In this document: positions 31,101 to 41,021 of the stretch, in pieces
Position numbering within the stretch: the stretch's first letter is position 1
Layout: every line of letters starts with the position of its first letter
DNA from: Arthonia radiata
Taxonomy: Eukaryota; Ascomycota; Arthoniomycetes; Arthoniales; Arthoniaceae
Direction of reading: 5' to 3'
Assembly (NCBI GenBank): GCA_002989075.1
Contig: PSQN01000001.1
Coordinates: forward strand, 1,543,153-1,607,152
Length of the DNA stretch: 64,000 bases
Notes under the pieces: generated by a model
The model's input: only the letters and a program-made list of their open reading frames with translations
Told to the model about the DNA's origin: nothing
Database searches by the model: none
Made by a program: the position numbers and the translations under genes

Positions 31101-31670
31101 ATGCGACTCACGAAAACTTTGGCGACCTTCCTCACCATCGCCTCCGCCACCGTCTCCAGCATTCCGCTGCTCAAACGCGGCCACCACACACCAAATTGCA
31201 AAGGCAGCAGCTTGTGCAAGAAGATCCACGACGGTAGTGTGATCTGGGAGCTCCACGACGTTATCGTACGTGTTTCCCACACTCTTCTCAGTCCACAAAC
31301 CTTACTAACACCTTACTAGTCGCGCAAGATCGAAGAAGACTCCGAAGAAGAGCAACGATTCTACAATTGGGGTGAACTGATCGCGTGCCGCTGGGTCGAC
31401 GACGTACCGAGAGCATTCTGTGCTTTCTACCAGGCTGGGCAGAAGCACAATGACGAGCAGGCGGGCACGCTCGAGGAGGCGCAGGCCTATCTGGAGCAGA
31501 TGATGGACATGGACTGCGAGACCTGCGGAAGTATCCCGTACGATGGCTCGGAACGTGCGGAGTTCACGGTCAACTATGTGACGATGTTGGCGGTGGACGC
31601 GGAGACGACGTGTGGCAAACCGCACAAGGCGGAGGTGTGCACGGGAGAGAATCTCTGGGCTACTCGCTGA
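31101..31670 (+). CDS. KP4-like small secreted protein, copy 3
   Basis: Two exons, 31101-31265 and 31320-31670, with a 54-nt phase-0 intron (GTACGT, CTAAC, TAG); 171 aa; looks whole. The signal peptide covers about 1-20 and is followed by a basic KRG that could be a Kex2-type cleavage site. The KP4-like pattern is NCKGSSLC, FYNWGELIAC, FCAFYQ, a helix rich in Glu and Gln, CETCGSIP and AEFTVNYV, with one Cys pair in the tail. This copy lacks the second introns seen in copies 1 and 2. The downstream acidic helix differs from its sisters, suggesting functional divergence. Confidence 0.83.
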
Positions 31671-32225
31671 AAAGGTTGAGAGCGCTGGTTCAAGACTGTT
31701 GCCGACTTGCACTATACTACATTGGTCCGCGCGTGCGAAATGAGATGCCTCCTCGAATATAAGTTGAGAGTTGAATGAATGACATTTGCTAGTTTAAACA
31801 TTTTATATCGTTACTCAGTGTTCATAAGCAGCCAGCTTCAGTGACAGTACTGGCAGAGTAGTTTTAAGATGATCTTCCACCCCGGTAGGGCGGATGTGAT
31901 ATTTCGAGAGCCGAGAATCGCCGAGGCGGCATCGTTATATCCAGGTTCTGCTCTCATCAAATTCGCACGACAGCGCCGTCGTTTGCTCCTTTTTGCCCAA
32001 TAGCCAAGGCAAATTGACCTGAGTCTGGTATGACGATTGATTGAAGTGATAACATCCAGCAAGATTCAGGAAGTCTTTGAAAAGCCAGTTTGTCCGTCAC
32101 AATCGTCCTAATTGCAGTCTTGGCGCGTCATCACAGCTGATATCGATTCACTGTAAACCCCCAGAGGTACAGAAGCACTGCTGGTTTGCTGAAGACGGAG
32201 AGAGATCGGATCAACGCCGGCAGCC
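31671..32225. promoter_or_regulatory. Upstream region of PFK-2/FBPase-2
   Basis: 555 bp containing the 3' flank of KP4-like copy 3 and the promoter of the next gene. No gene or repeat was recognised. Confidence 0.45.
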
Positions 32226-34324
32226 ATGGCCCTTACGCCGGGTAGTCCTAGCACTAAAGGCGAAATGGGCCGCATCGGCAGCGCCGAGTTCTACACTGGC
32301 AAACGTCGGACCAACAGCCTAGGCGTCCAGATTGAGGACATCAGACTCTGTGTGATCATGGTTGGTCTGCCAGCGAGAGGCAAGAGTCTGATCGCGGGCA
32401 AGGGTGAGTGAGACGAGAGCTCAACCGCTACGAGCGACGCAAACATTAACCTCCCCTCTCTCCTGCTGTTTCAAACGCATACAATCAACTGCTAATACAA
32501 ACACGAGTCAGTCGTACGCTACTTAGGATGGCTCAGCATCAATGCTAAGACCTTCAACGTTGGTGCATATCGCCGAACAGAAACACCAACCCCACCCGCA
32601 GCTTTCTTCGACACTAGAAATCCGGAGGGAGAGCGGTTACGGCGAGCAGCTGCTGAAGCCGCTATAGCCGACATGGTCAAATGGTTCGACCGGGGTGGCG
32701 GCACCGTCGCAATCTTAGACGCCACAAACAGCACCAAGGACCGCCGAAGATGGATACAAGAACGCTGCCAGACCCATGAGATCGAAACGCTATTCGTCGA
32801 GAGCAAATGCGACAATGAGGATCTCATTATGAGCAACATCCTCGAGGTCAAGACGACCAGCCCCGACTACGCAGGACAGGATCCCGAAGAGGCCGCCAAG
32901 GACTTTCGCGAGCGAATACGAAACTACGAGCGCGTCTACGAGACTATTGACGAAGACGAGGCAGATCTAACGTACGTCAAGCTGATCAACGTTGGTAGTC
33001 AAGTCATCATCAACCACATTCGTGACTACCTCGAAAGCCGTATCGTCTATTACCTGATGAACCTCCACATCAAACCTCGCTCAATCTGGGTATCTCGTCA
33101 TGGCGAGAGCATGTTCAATCTCACTGGCCAGATAGGGGGCGATGCAGACATCTCTGAGCGGGGCGAGGCCTACGCGCGTGCACTGCCAGACCTGGTGCGG
33201 AAGTCCGTCGGCGCAGACATATACGACAACCGCAAGCTCACAGTTTGGACATCAACACTCAAACGGACGCAGCAGACGGCAAGGTTCCTGCCATTTGAGA
33301 AACTGGAGTGGAAAGCACTCGATGAGCTCGACAGCGGCGTTTGTGATGGCTTGACGTACGGAGAGATCGAAAGCCGATATCCGGACGACTTCAAGATGCG
33401 CGACGACGACAAATACAACTATCGATATCTTGGAGGCGAGTCGTACCGCGACGTCGTAATCCGGCTGGAGCCTATCATCATGGTGAGTCGAGCACATCTA
33501 CACACTCTGCTCCCATTTCTTCTTCCTCCCTGTTCTCCGATCATCACATCGCAGCAAGAAAGCATAGCATGCCTCAGTTGGGTCGGTGAAGCCGTTTGCA
33601 TCTCAATCTGCTGGACTTCGACTGGCTTACCTCTTACGACGTCAACAACCATCAATCAATCCCGTGCAATATATGCTTTCATTCCAAGATTCCTCGTTTC
33701 GTGAGGGTCATTGTTCCCCTTCCCAATGCCCCATGCAGTCAGCGCATCTGGCAAGACACCCAGCGATGAAGAGCCTTTAGAAGCCTTGTTCGCGGCAGGG
33801 CTTGCCATTTGTTAGCTTTGCATCTTCCCACACCTGGTTTGTAGAGGTAGATACCACGTACTTTTCGCTACGCAAAGGTTATCAGTTTCATCCACATTCA
33901 AAACACTCAGATGCTTCACTGCTGAAGCTTTCGTCTGCTTCTGAGCCAACGTGATCAGAGCTATTCGCCCACACCCACACTCATCACACGCTGACAACCC
34001 CAGGAACTCGAACGCTCCGAAAACATCCTCATCGTTACGCACCAAGCCATCCTACGCTGCATCTACGCCTACTTCATGAACGTCCCACAGGAGCGCTCAC
34101 CCTGGATGGAAGTGCCGCTGCACACGCTCATCAAGCTGACACCCAAGGCGTACGGCACGCAAGAAGAGCGCCTGAAGGCGGACATACCCGCCGTGTCTAC
34201 GTTCCGGAGTAAGGGCAGTAGCGCAAGACATCAGGATGCGGATTCGGATTCGGCTGGGCATGGGAGTGACCCTGGAGGCGAGCACGATGGCGTGGACGAG
34301 GGTGGGGGGAAGAGTAAGGGGTAG
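32226..34324 (+). CDS. PFKFB: Bifunctional 6-phosphofructo-2-kinase/fructose-2,6-bisphosphatase
   Basis: Three exons, 32226-32403, 32512-33482 and 34004-34324; 489 aa. The enzyme makes and breaks fructose 2,6-bisphosphate, which switches glycolysis against gluconeogenesis in the cytosol. The kinase half has Walker A GLPARGKS (47-54), FNVGAYRR, and ILDATNST. The phosphatase half has the phosphoglycerate-mutase-type motif RHGES (255-259), a TSTLKRTQQTA block, LDELDSGVCDGLTY with the catalytic Glu region, and THQAILRC with the second catalytic His at about 396. Both sites look complete, so both activities are expected. The C-terminal 50 residues are Ser/Asp/Gly-rich. Intron 2 is 521 nt, far longer than the others in the window. 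Confidence 0.93.
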
Positions 34325-35189
34325 GCGGGAGGTGGCGTGGTTGGAGGCAGGCGATACGCGTGTGAGAAGACTTAGTGTTCGTAGCGATGGAGTGCGGCAC
34401 CCGTCCAGTATCCACGCTTGCTTGCTAAGGATGCGTGTGGTTCAATTAGGACCTCAACCCTGATTCTCTCTTCCCCAATCTTCGCCCTCGGTAAGTTCTA
34501 TACTCCGTCATCTGGAGACCTAATCCCGATTCCGTCTTCCGTACTCTTCGACCTCAGTAAGTTTTTTAATCCGTCCAGTCCCCGTCTGATTCTCTCCTCC
34601 CTCCCTACCCTTCCGCTATCAATCTCGCGCATCACATCGTCCAGCCCGTTCACAAATGCAACTCCATCGCTTTGCAGTACGTATAGACCAATCTTCCACC
34701 TATCACCGCTGTCGCACCTATAATCCCACCCTTTTCCATTTCGTACCTTTCATCTCCCACCCGCCCCCGATCAGTCCCAATATCTGCGCCAATTCAAGCA
34801 CCACGATGGCCTTGTCCAGTCTCTGCATCCCAGTCAAAACACCTTTGACCCGGATAGCCATCAAACCAGCCAAGATAGACAAGCTCCAAAATTCGATGGC
34901 TGAGGCGCGAGATGCGTTGAATGATACCTGAGGAGCAAGGTTCTCAATGTAGAGGCAAGGAGCTGAGACAAATGGCGTGCACAATAAGCAAGAGATTCTG
35001 CGCAGCGCGCTCACCACGTTCGTTTGTATCTTGCGTGTCTCGTTTGTGGACATGCTAGACCAGCGACCAAAGGCCTATGAAGAAACACAGGCGAAGCACG
35101 CGGACGGTGTCTTGGCTATGGAATTTCACGTCGGTGTTTGTGAATAGCAACTACGCATTGGCTTTCAGGCCCGGCAGTAGCTGCGTTGA
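34325..35189. other. Spacer with a short duplicated C/T-rich segment
   Basis: About 865 bp. Near 34480-34580 a segment (ctcggtaagttctatactcc / ctcagtaagttttttaatcc) is tandemly duplicated with a ~75-bp period. One ATG-started open frame lies at 34718-35053 on the minus strand and is listed separately. Confidence 0.45.
34718..35053 (-). CDS. Hypothetical small protein (weak call)
   Basis: A true ATG opens a 111-aa frame with a hydrophobic middle (FWSLSILAGLMAIRVKGVL) and a second hydrophobic helix (AIVVLELAQILGLIGGGW). I recognise no family. It could be a remnant of a larger gene or chance. No intron is needed and none of its neighbours helps with a role. Confidence 0.2.
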   Translation of the reverse strand: MSTNETRKIQTNVVSALRRISCLLCTPFVSAPCLYIENLAPQVSFNASRASAIEFWSLSILAGLMAIRVKGVLTGMQRLDKAIVVLELAQILGLIGGGWEMKGTKWKRVGL

Positions 35190-36350
35190 GGCTTCGCCGG
35201 CACATTGGCGCTGGCGTGACGTTTTCTTGAGATGAGTAGGACTTGAGCGGATGCTGTAAAGCTCTACTAATGTCCGCACGGTGGCTTTTGAAGGGCATGT
35301 AATTGACAGCACACACGCCCACCATGCGCGGGTCACAGATCAGGTCTATGGAGGCCGCGCCGGCAGAGTGGCTCCAGAATGCTCTGTTCACGTGATAACT
35401 GGAAGGTGAGCGGATGCTATGAGCTTTCACAAGAAAAGAGGCGATCGCTCCTTTCTGAACAGCACACCCACCCACCACGCGCGGGTCACAGATCAGGTAT
35501 ATTGAAGACTCGCCGGCAGACCGGCTCCAGAGTCCTCTTCGCTCGAACCCATTAGAACATGTGCGGACGCTGTGGAACTTTTCGAAAGAATAAAACCCAG
35601 TGTAAGCGGGAAAGCACCAGTACAGCATGTACGAGCACGGCACGCAGCCTCGAGATTGGATATATTGAAGCCGCGCCGGCGATCTGGCTCCAGAATGCTC
35701 TTTTCACATAACAATTAAGACGTGAGCGGATGCTGTAGAGTTTGGCGGAAAAGTGAAACTCAATGGAAGCACCGCACTGCCTCGAAATATGGTATGCTCA
35801 GATCACGCCAGCGCGCTGGCACCCGCACCGTCGTTCCCCAGACTTATCATCAACCATGCGGATGCTCTGGATATCTGCAGAGGAAAGAATGAAAGCCACC
35901 CCAGCGCGAAAGCTTCTGAACAGCGTTCGTGAGCACAGAAAGGGGGCTTTAAACAGGGCAAATTGAGATCACTCCAGCGCGCTAGCACGAGTAACTTCTG
36001 CTCTCGGACCTATCATCAAACATGCGCATGCTCTGGATTCTAGCAGAGGAAGCAAAGCAAAAACAGCACGGAAGCTTCTGAACAGCGTTCACGAGCACGG
36101 CACGCAGCCTCGAAAAATGGTATACTGACATCGCGCCAGCAAGCCAGCGGCCAGTTTGCACTGATGAACCACAGGGCGAAGACCGCAGATGCTGCCTCTG
36201 TTGTGGGAAACTGGAATGGCAGTGCTTTTGAACAGCATACACAAGCACGGGACGAGGTCTCGAAATCAGGTATATCAAGATCACGCCAGCGCACCAGCGT
36301 CGGAAACCTCTTTTCCAAAGCCTATCGTACACAGCACGCATGCTCTAAAA
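35190..36350. repeat. Tandem array of diverged 140-170-bp units
   Basis: Seven or eight degenerate head-to-tail units. Recurring plus-strand words are gcgccggcNNNNtggctcc, agaatgctcttttcac, gagcggatgctgtag, gaacagcNNNcacgagcacg and gcagcctcgaNatNNgtata. On the minus strand several units read a similar Cys/Arg-rich peptide (EAACRAR..CSEA), but frames do not stay open across units. The array ends at the SYG1 stop codon. I know of no name for it. Confidence 0.7.
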
Positions 36351-39197
36351 TCACGCCGAACGCCCAGCCTCTTCCCTGTCCTCCTCCTCTTCTGTACTGC
36401 TCCCATCGGTGTCCTCATTCGCTTGCGCCTCCTCATTTCGCGAGTAATCTTGCATATGCACATCCTGTAGCACGCTCTGCTTACTGCTCAATCTACTCAG
36501 CGCGCCCGTCGCAAGCACAATGCCACGTCTCCTCCGTAGTCCGCCGGCCGGCGCTTGCGGCTTGTTCTGTTCTTCGTCTGCGGGGGAAGGCGCGACCGGG
36601 GTCTTTGGTGGTTCTGCCGCCTGCGCCAGCTTGTAGGGAAGCGGCGGATCGCGATACGCGTACGTCGTGCGCACGTTACCCTGAGGTTGTATGTCAGTGT
36701 GTGAAGGATGGATTAGGAGTATGTACGGAGCTGGCTAAATGTAAACCATGACTCCACGACGACGACGACGCACCCAATGTTCGTTTTCCACGCGGAACAC
36801 GATCCAGACGCCACGCCGGAGTACCTCCGTCAGTGCCACCATGAAAGCAGCTAGAGAAGAGTGCTGAGGATACTGTTTCACAGCGAGGTACACCACCCAG
36901 TTGCAGCGGATGAGAATGTCGAAGAGAATTGCGAGCCAGTAAATCCAGGGTTTCTTTGGCCAGCTTAGATCTTCACGAAGGCCCCGCGCGTCCGTATCGC
37001 CCAGCGACCAATCAATCTTAACGTCCCAGAGAATGGTGTAGATGCTGTTGATGCTCGCAAAAGTGATGTACGCGGCTTGACTACCCATGCCTTTGTCGAT
37101 GCGGTAAAGAGACAAGCACATGTAGGCGAGGCTAGTGGCGATGTATTTACCGAAGTTGGGTATGTGCGGCCATGAGTTTCTCGTGTCGTTTGAACGACGC
37201 AGGCATTGGAGAGCACGCCAGACGGCTGGTAAGGCAGTTAGAAAACCCAGTAATCTGCTATTGCTCGAGTTGCACCGGTCGACAGTTTCCCACTTTTGCG
37301 CGTAGAGACAGAAAAATATCTCAATATTGCTGATGCTGTAGGCGAGCGAACACACCAGGTCTCCGATGAAGAAATGTGGGAACGTGACGTCGACGAATGG
37401 GGAAATGACCAGTCCACCAATGTGCTTGAGGAACCACCTGCGCAAAAAAAGCAGTCAGCACAAGAGCGGCCACGGTCGTTGGTTAACTGTTTGCGAGAGC
37501 AGGAGATCTGACACGCCAGCAATCTGCTGGCGGAGCGGATCTTCTCAGGACCATTCCAGGACAGTGCAGATGCTCTTAATATCAGCGTTCCCAGCGCCAT
37601 ACCAGTGGTCAACGCCAGCAGGAATTGAGTGACGCCAGCAAATTGCTAACAGCGCGGACGTGTTCAGATCTATTTCGAAAGGTGTCACGGGCTGCAGTGT
37701 TCAGCGTCCACGGTGTTCCGATGACAGTCTGTGCCAGCAGGAAATCCGGACACGCCAGCAATTTGCCGGCAGATTGGATCTGCTCAGACCTATTTCAAAG
37801 CGGAAGCGGGGCTGTGAACTTACTTGCGGCTCCGATGAAAAAGGGTGGGAATCGGCAGGAATAGAATCGTCACAGTCAGCATCATAAGGATGACAGGCCA
37901 GGACCTTCGGTAGAACGGGTTTTCAACGTCCACAGAGAATGTCGAGAACATGCAGACTCCCAGGAAGGCGAAGAACATGAGTGGCAACACCAGTATCTCG
38001 CGCCAATTGAGGCTGTAGTGTGCATTGAGCTGGAATATGAAGGTGAAGTTGATTCGCTTCTGTTCGAAGATGAAGCAGCTGACAGCGTGGAGAATCGCGA
38101 GGAGTACGACGAGGAAGTAGCCTGCATGAGTCTCATCAGCATTTGCACCAGGGAATTTGAGGTCTGATATCAGCTTTGTTTGCGCCAGCGCCGGCGACTT
38201 GAATGCTGATAGGGCCTTGAGAGGTATTGCAAGGACCTGGAAGGGTGCTGGAAAGGCTTGACTCACCGCCATACAACTGTAGGAGGTAGCTAGCTTCTAC
38301 GGCCTTCTGAGGGTCGGAGTGGAGCAGCAGCTTGAATCCACTGATGAGGCCCAGAGTGCCTAGTGTAAGACCGACGCCGGCGGAAAGACCGTTGACAAAC
38401 TGTGCCGCGGAGAGAGACTTCCAGTCTGGTAGGCTCTTCGCTTTCAAATCATCTCGAGCGGCCTTGCGGTTTCCTTTCTCATAGTGTTTAGCATAGATTT
38501 GCTCCACTTCGTCGATTAGGCCATCCACAACATCGCTTTTGAAGAAATGGGCACGCTCCACGTTCTCTTTATAGTAACGCAGGAGTGGCCGATGCGCACT
38601 AGGCCTGGGGAGAAAACGTCAGCACAGCCCTGCCTGAAATTTGCTCAAATTTCACGTTTTTGGAGCAATGCCAGAGCTTGAGCTGCCTGGCGATGGTTTT
38701 TTGGGAGTAGACAGAACGTGTGGCTGCTCTGAGACTTACCTCGTTTTGTCAAACTTCTTGTTCAGCTTTCGAAAGGCGACCGAGTTCATATAGCCAAAGG
38801 AGTTGACGAGATCCAAGCCACGGTAGAATTCAATAAGAGCGTGCTTCAGCATCTTCCGGGCATCTCGGCGGTGTGCGCGCGGGCGTGAGAAGTCATCGTG
38901 ATTCTGGCTAGGCTCGAACAGGGCACGAGCGAACAGGACCTGTTCCTCATGGACGTTGAACTGCCACTTGATCTCGATCATGCGTTGAACAGCAGCTTGC
39001 TCCTTCAAGCGGTAGAAGTTGTCGACCTTGAACAGTTCTGTTCTACAAAACTCGTCGAAATCACGGCCGGGGTTGACGGCCCCACGGTACTTGGCGGACT
39101 GGTACTGCTGGATCTTCTTCTTGCCCAGCTTGTAGTCCATGTAGTACTCGGCCCATTCTGGGACGCGCTCGCTGTGGATCTGCTGGCCGAACTTCAT
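36351..39197 (-). CDS. SYG1: SPX-EXS phosphate transporter/sensor, SYG1/XPR1 family
   Basis: Five exons, 39197-38740, 38604-38267, 38121-37824, 37437-36774 and 36680-36351; 695 aa. The family exports phosphate and senses inositol pyrophosphates through its SPX domain. The SPX domain starts at MKFGQQIHSERVPEWAEYYMDYK and ends with the lysine-rich KLNKKFDK helix near 145-152. Several spans follow (LTLGTLGLISGFKLLL, GYFLVVLLAILHAVSCFIF, ILVLPLMFFAFLGVC, SWPVILMMLTVTILFLPIP). The EXS domain covers about 365-586, including CSLAYSISNIEIFFCLY, WRALQCLRR, and the closing FRVENEHW. The last exon is an acidic, disordered tail. Intron 3 (386 nt) is filled with tandem repeats. The ATG at 39197 is preferred over upstream in-frame sequence because it begins the SPX motif. 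Confidence 0.9.
37508..37823 (-). repeat. Intronic tandem repeat, three ~120-bp units (SYG1 intron 3)
   Basis: The plus-strand word acgccagcaatctgctggc recurs with changes near 37512, 37633 and 37752, each followed about 25 bp later by a segment like gatctNctcagNNctatttc. The last unit runs into the splice donor of exon 3, and unit 2 retains a weak copy of the exon-side sequence (gttccgatga). The intron therefore appears to have grown by tandem duplication across the junction. Confidence 0.7.
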
Positions 39198-39545
39198 CGT
39201 GGCCTGTGTCGATGGGTGGGATTGTGGCATTCAAGAAGGGTTGGGCGTGATGGATACTCAGCAAGGTCGTAGAAAGGCTCGCGTCGAAGAATTTGATCAG
39301 AGTGAAGTGTGAGATGCTGAGGATTTTCGATGGTGGGCGAGCGATAGAAGGTCATGACTGTCGAGCGTGTTGTGGAAGTCGCGAAGATGGATTTGATCGC
39401 GACTTCCAAGCAAACCGGCCAAGCACTGCTGTTCCGCAAGGGGTAAGCCCGCTCGGGGGCCAAGCACCTAGCCTCAGTCTACTCAGTCCCGTGGGCAGGG
39501 TGGGCGCCTAATGCGGTATTCTACGCCCCACAGTCTCAGGCACCT
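39198..39545. promoter_or_regulatory. SYG1 upstream region, up to the AT-rich border
   Basis: About 350 bp of normal-composition sequence between the SYG1 ATG and an abrupt change to AT-rich DNA near 39545. It must contain the SYG1 promoter. No specific site can be named. Confidence 0.5.
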
Positions 39546-40514
39546 TAGCCTGCTACAGGAGCTTACCCTTTTAAAAAGTTTAAAACAGATATATATAGCT
39601 TTCCCTCTCAAACAGTTTAAGCTCTTAATTTAGTACTTTTAGTAAAATATACTTTTAAGTAAATAAATAAATTTTATATTAATATAATTATTAATATTTA
39701 AATATATCTTTATATATAAAAAATTTTATTAATTTTACTAAGCTAAATATTATCTTCTTAAATCTATAATTAATATATTAGCTATCTTTTAAACTTTAAG
39801 TTTAACTATCTTATAAACTATTATAAAAAGAGTTTAAACGCTTTATTATAATATTATAAGTATATTTAAGCTTAAAAATACTTAAATAAAAATAGTTAAA
39901 AGCCTCTTAATAAGTATTAATACTATATTAGTTACTCTTTATAGCTTTAATAAGTTATTAATTTTTTAGTTTTTTAGGCTTATTAACTATAAAAAGAGAT
40001 TAATTATATTAATTATTTTATTACTATAAGTAATTTAATATAATTAATATAATAATATAATTAATATTTTAAAAGTAAAACTATTTATACTAAATATTAT
40101 ATTAAATAGTAAAAATGTATACTATTAAATTAAAAAACAAGTATATATTTATATTTAAGTCTCTTTAAAGTTAGCTATAAATAAGTAAATAAGATATATA
40201 TTTTATTTTAAAGTCTTTTAATATTAAGTTTATTTTTTTATAATTATTAAGCTTTACTATATTAGTACTAAGTAATAGAAATTATTTTAACTACTATATA
40301 TTTTACTTACTTATATTTAGTATTTTTTTATATATATACTTTATACTTTAGTACTACTATAACGTTAATAAGATATATATAACTTAAAATTAGAAAGTTA
40401 GTAAAGTTTTATAATAGTATATAGCTTATTAAAAAGCTAATTAATTATAAGTAAATCTTTTTCTTTATATTTATAAAGTAGTTTATAGTAGAAGTTATAT
40501 AGTAAATTATATAT
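39546..40514. other. AT-rich flank left of the retroelement pile
   Basis: Nearly a kilobase of A/T-dominated sequence with no recognisable family, end repeat or coding trace. It may be the most decayed part of an older element. Confidence 0.5.
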
Positions 40515-41021
40515 TGTTAGAAATTAACCAACTAGCTGGTTAGCCGGAACCTCTAGGGGCCCGGAGTATTAAACAGGTCCTACTAGCTGTCTTAGTCTAA
40601 AATAGAACAAGCCTTTTACCTAAAGAGTCGGGCCTAGTAGCCCGAGTCTAGGACAAAAAGAAGTATTGTACGATCTGTCCTAGACAGCTGGCCTGTAGTC
40701 TAAAACAACACAGAATAGACTTAGAGACTAATAGTTTTAGATAAACAGAATTACCGTCTTATGTAGTAAGTTACGGGTTATCTAGCTTTTATTAAAAGAA
40801 CAGATATTTAGTAAGTCCTATACGGGCCGCTAGACTTAAATATATAAGTTAAGATCTCTTTAGAGAATTTTAGCTAATAAGACAGATAATATAATAACAG
40901 CTTCTCCTTGCTACTAAGTATTGTACCTATATTAAGCCTAAGTATTATACTAGTCTTAAGCTAGTCTCGTCTTTCTACTCTTTGTAGTAGTATTCTTCTT
41001 CTTTCCTGTACCTTATTAACA
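40515..41021 (+). repeat. Copia A 5' LTR
   Basis: Begins TGTTAG and ends TTAACA. It matches 45417-45925 and the reverse complement of 63257-63764. Confidence 0.85.

Noticed and set aside
35116-35643. 175-codon minus-strand open frame
   Set aside because: It spans the tandem array and its peptide merely repeats the array units. Similar repeats elsewhere in the array are not open, so a protein-coding role is not supported.
35190-37823. CRISPR-like arrays
   Set aside because: The repeats are diverged, lack uniform spacers, and the genome is eukaryotic.
1-39545. tRNA or rRNA genes
   Set aside because: No stretch with the A- and B-box pattern and a foldable cloverleaf, nor rRNA-like sequence, was noticed. 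A dedicated scan could still find one.
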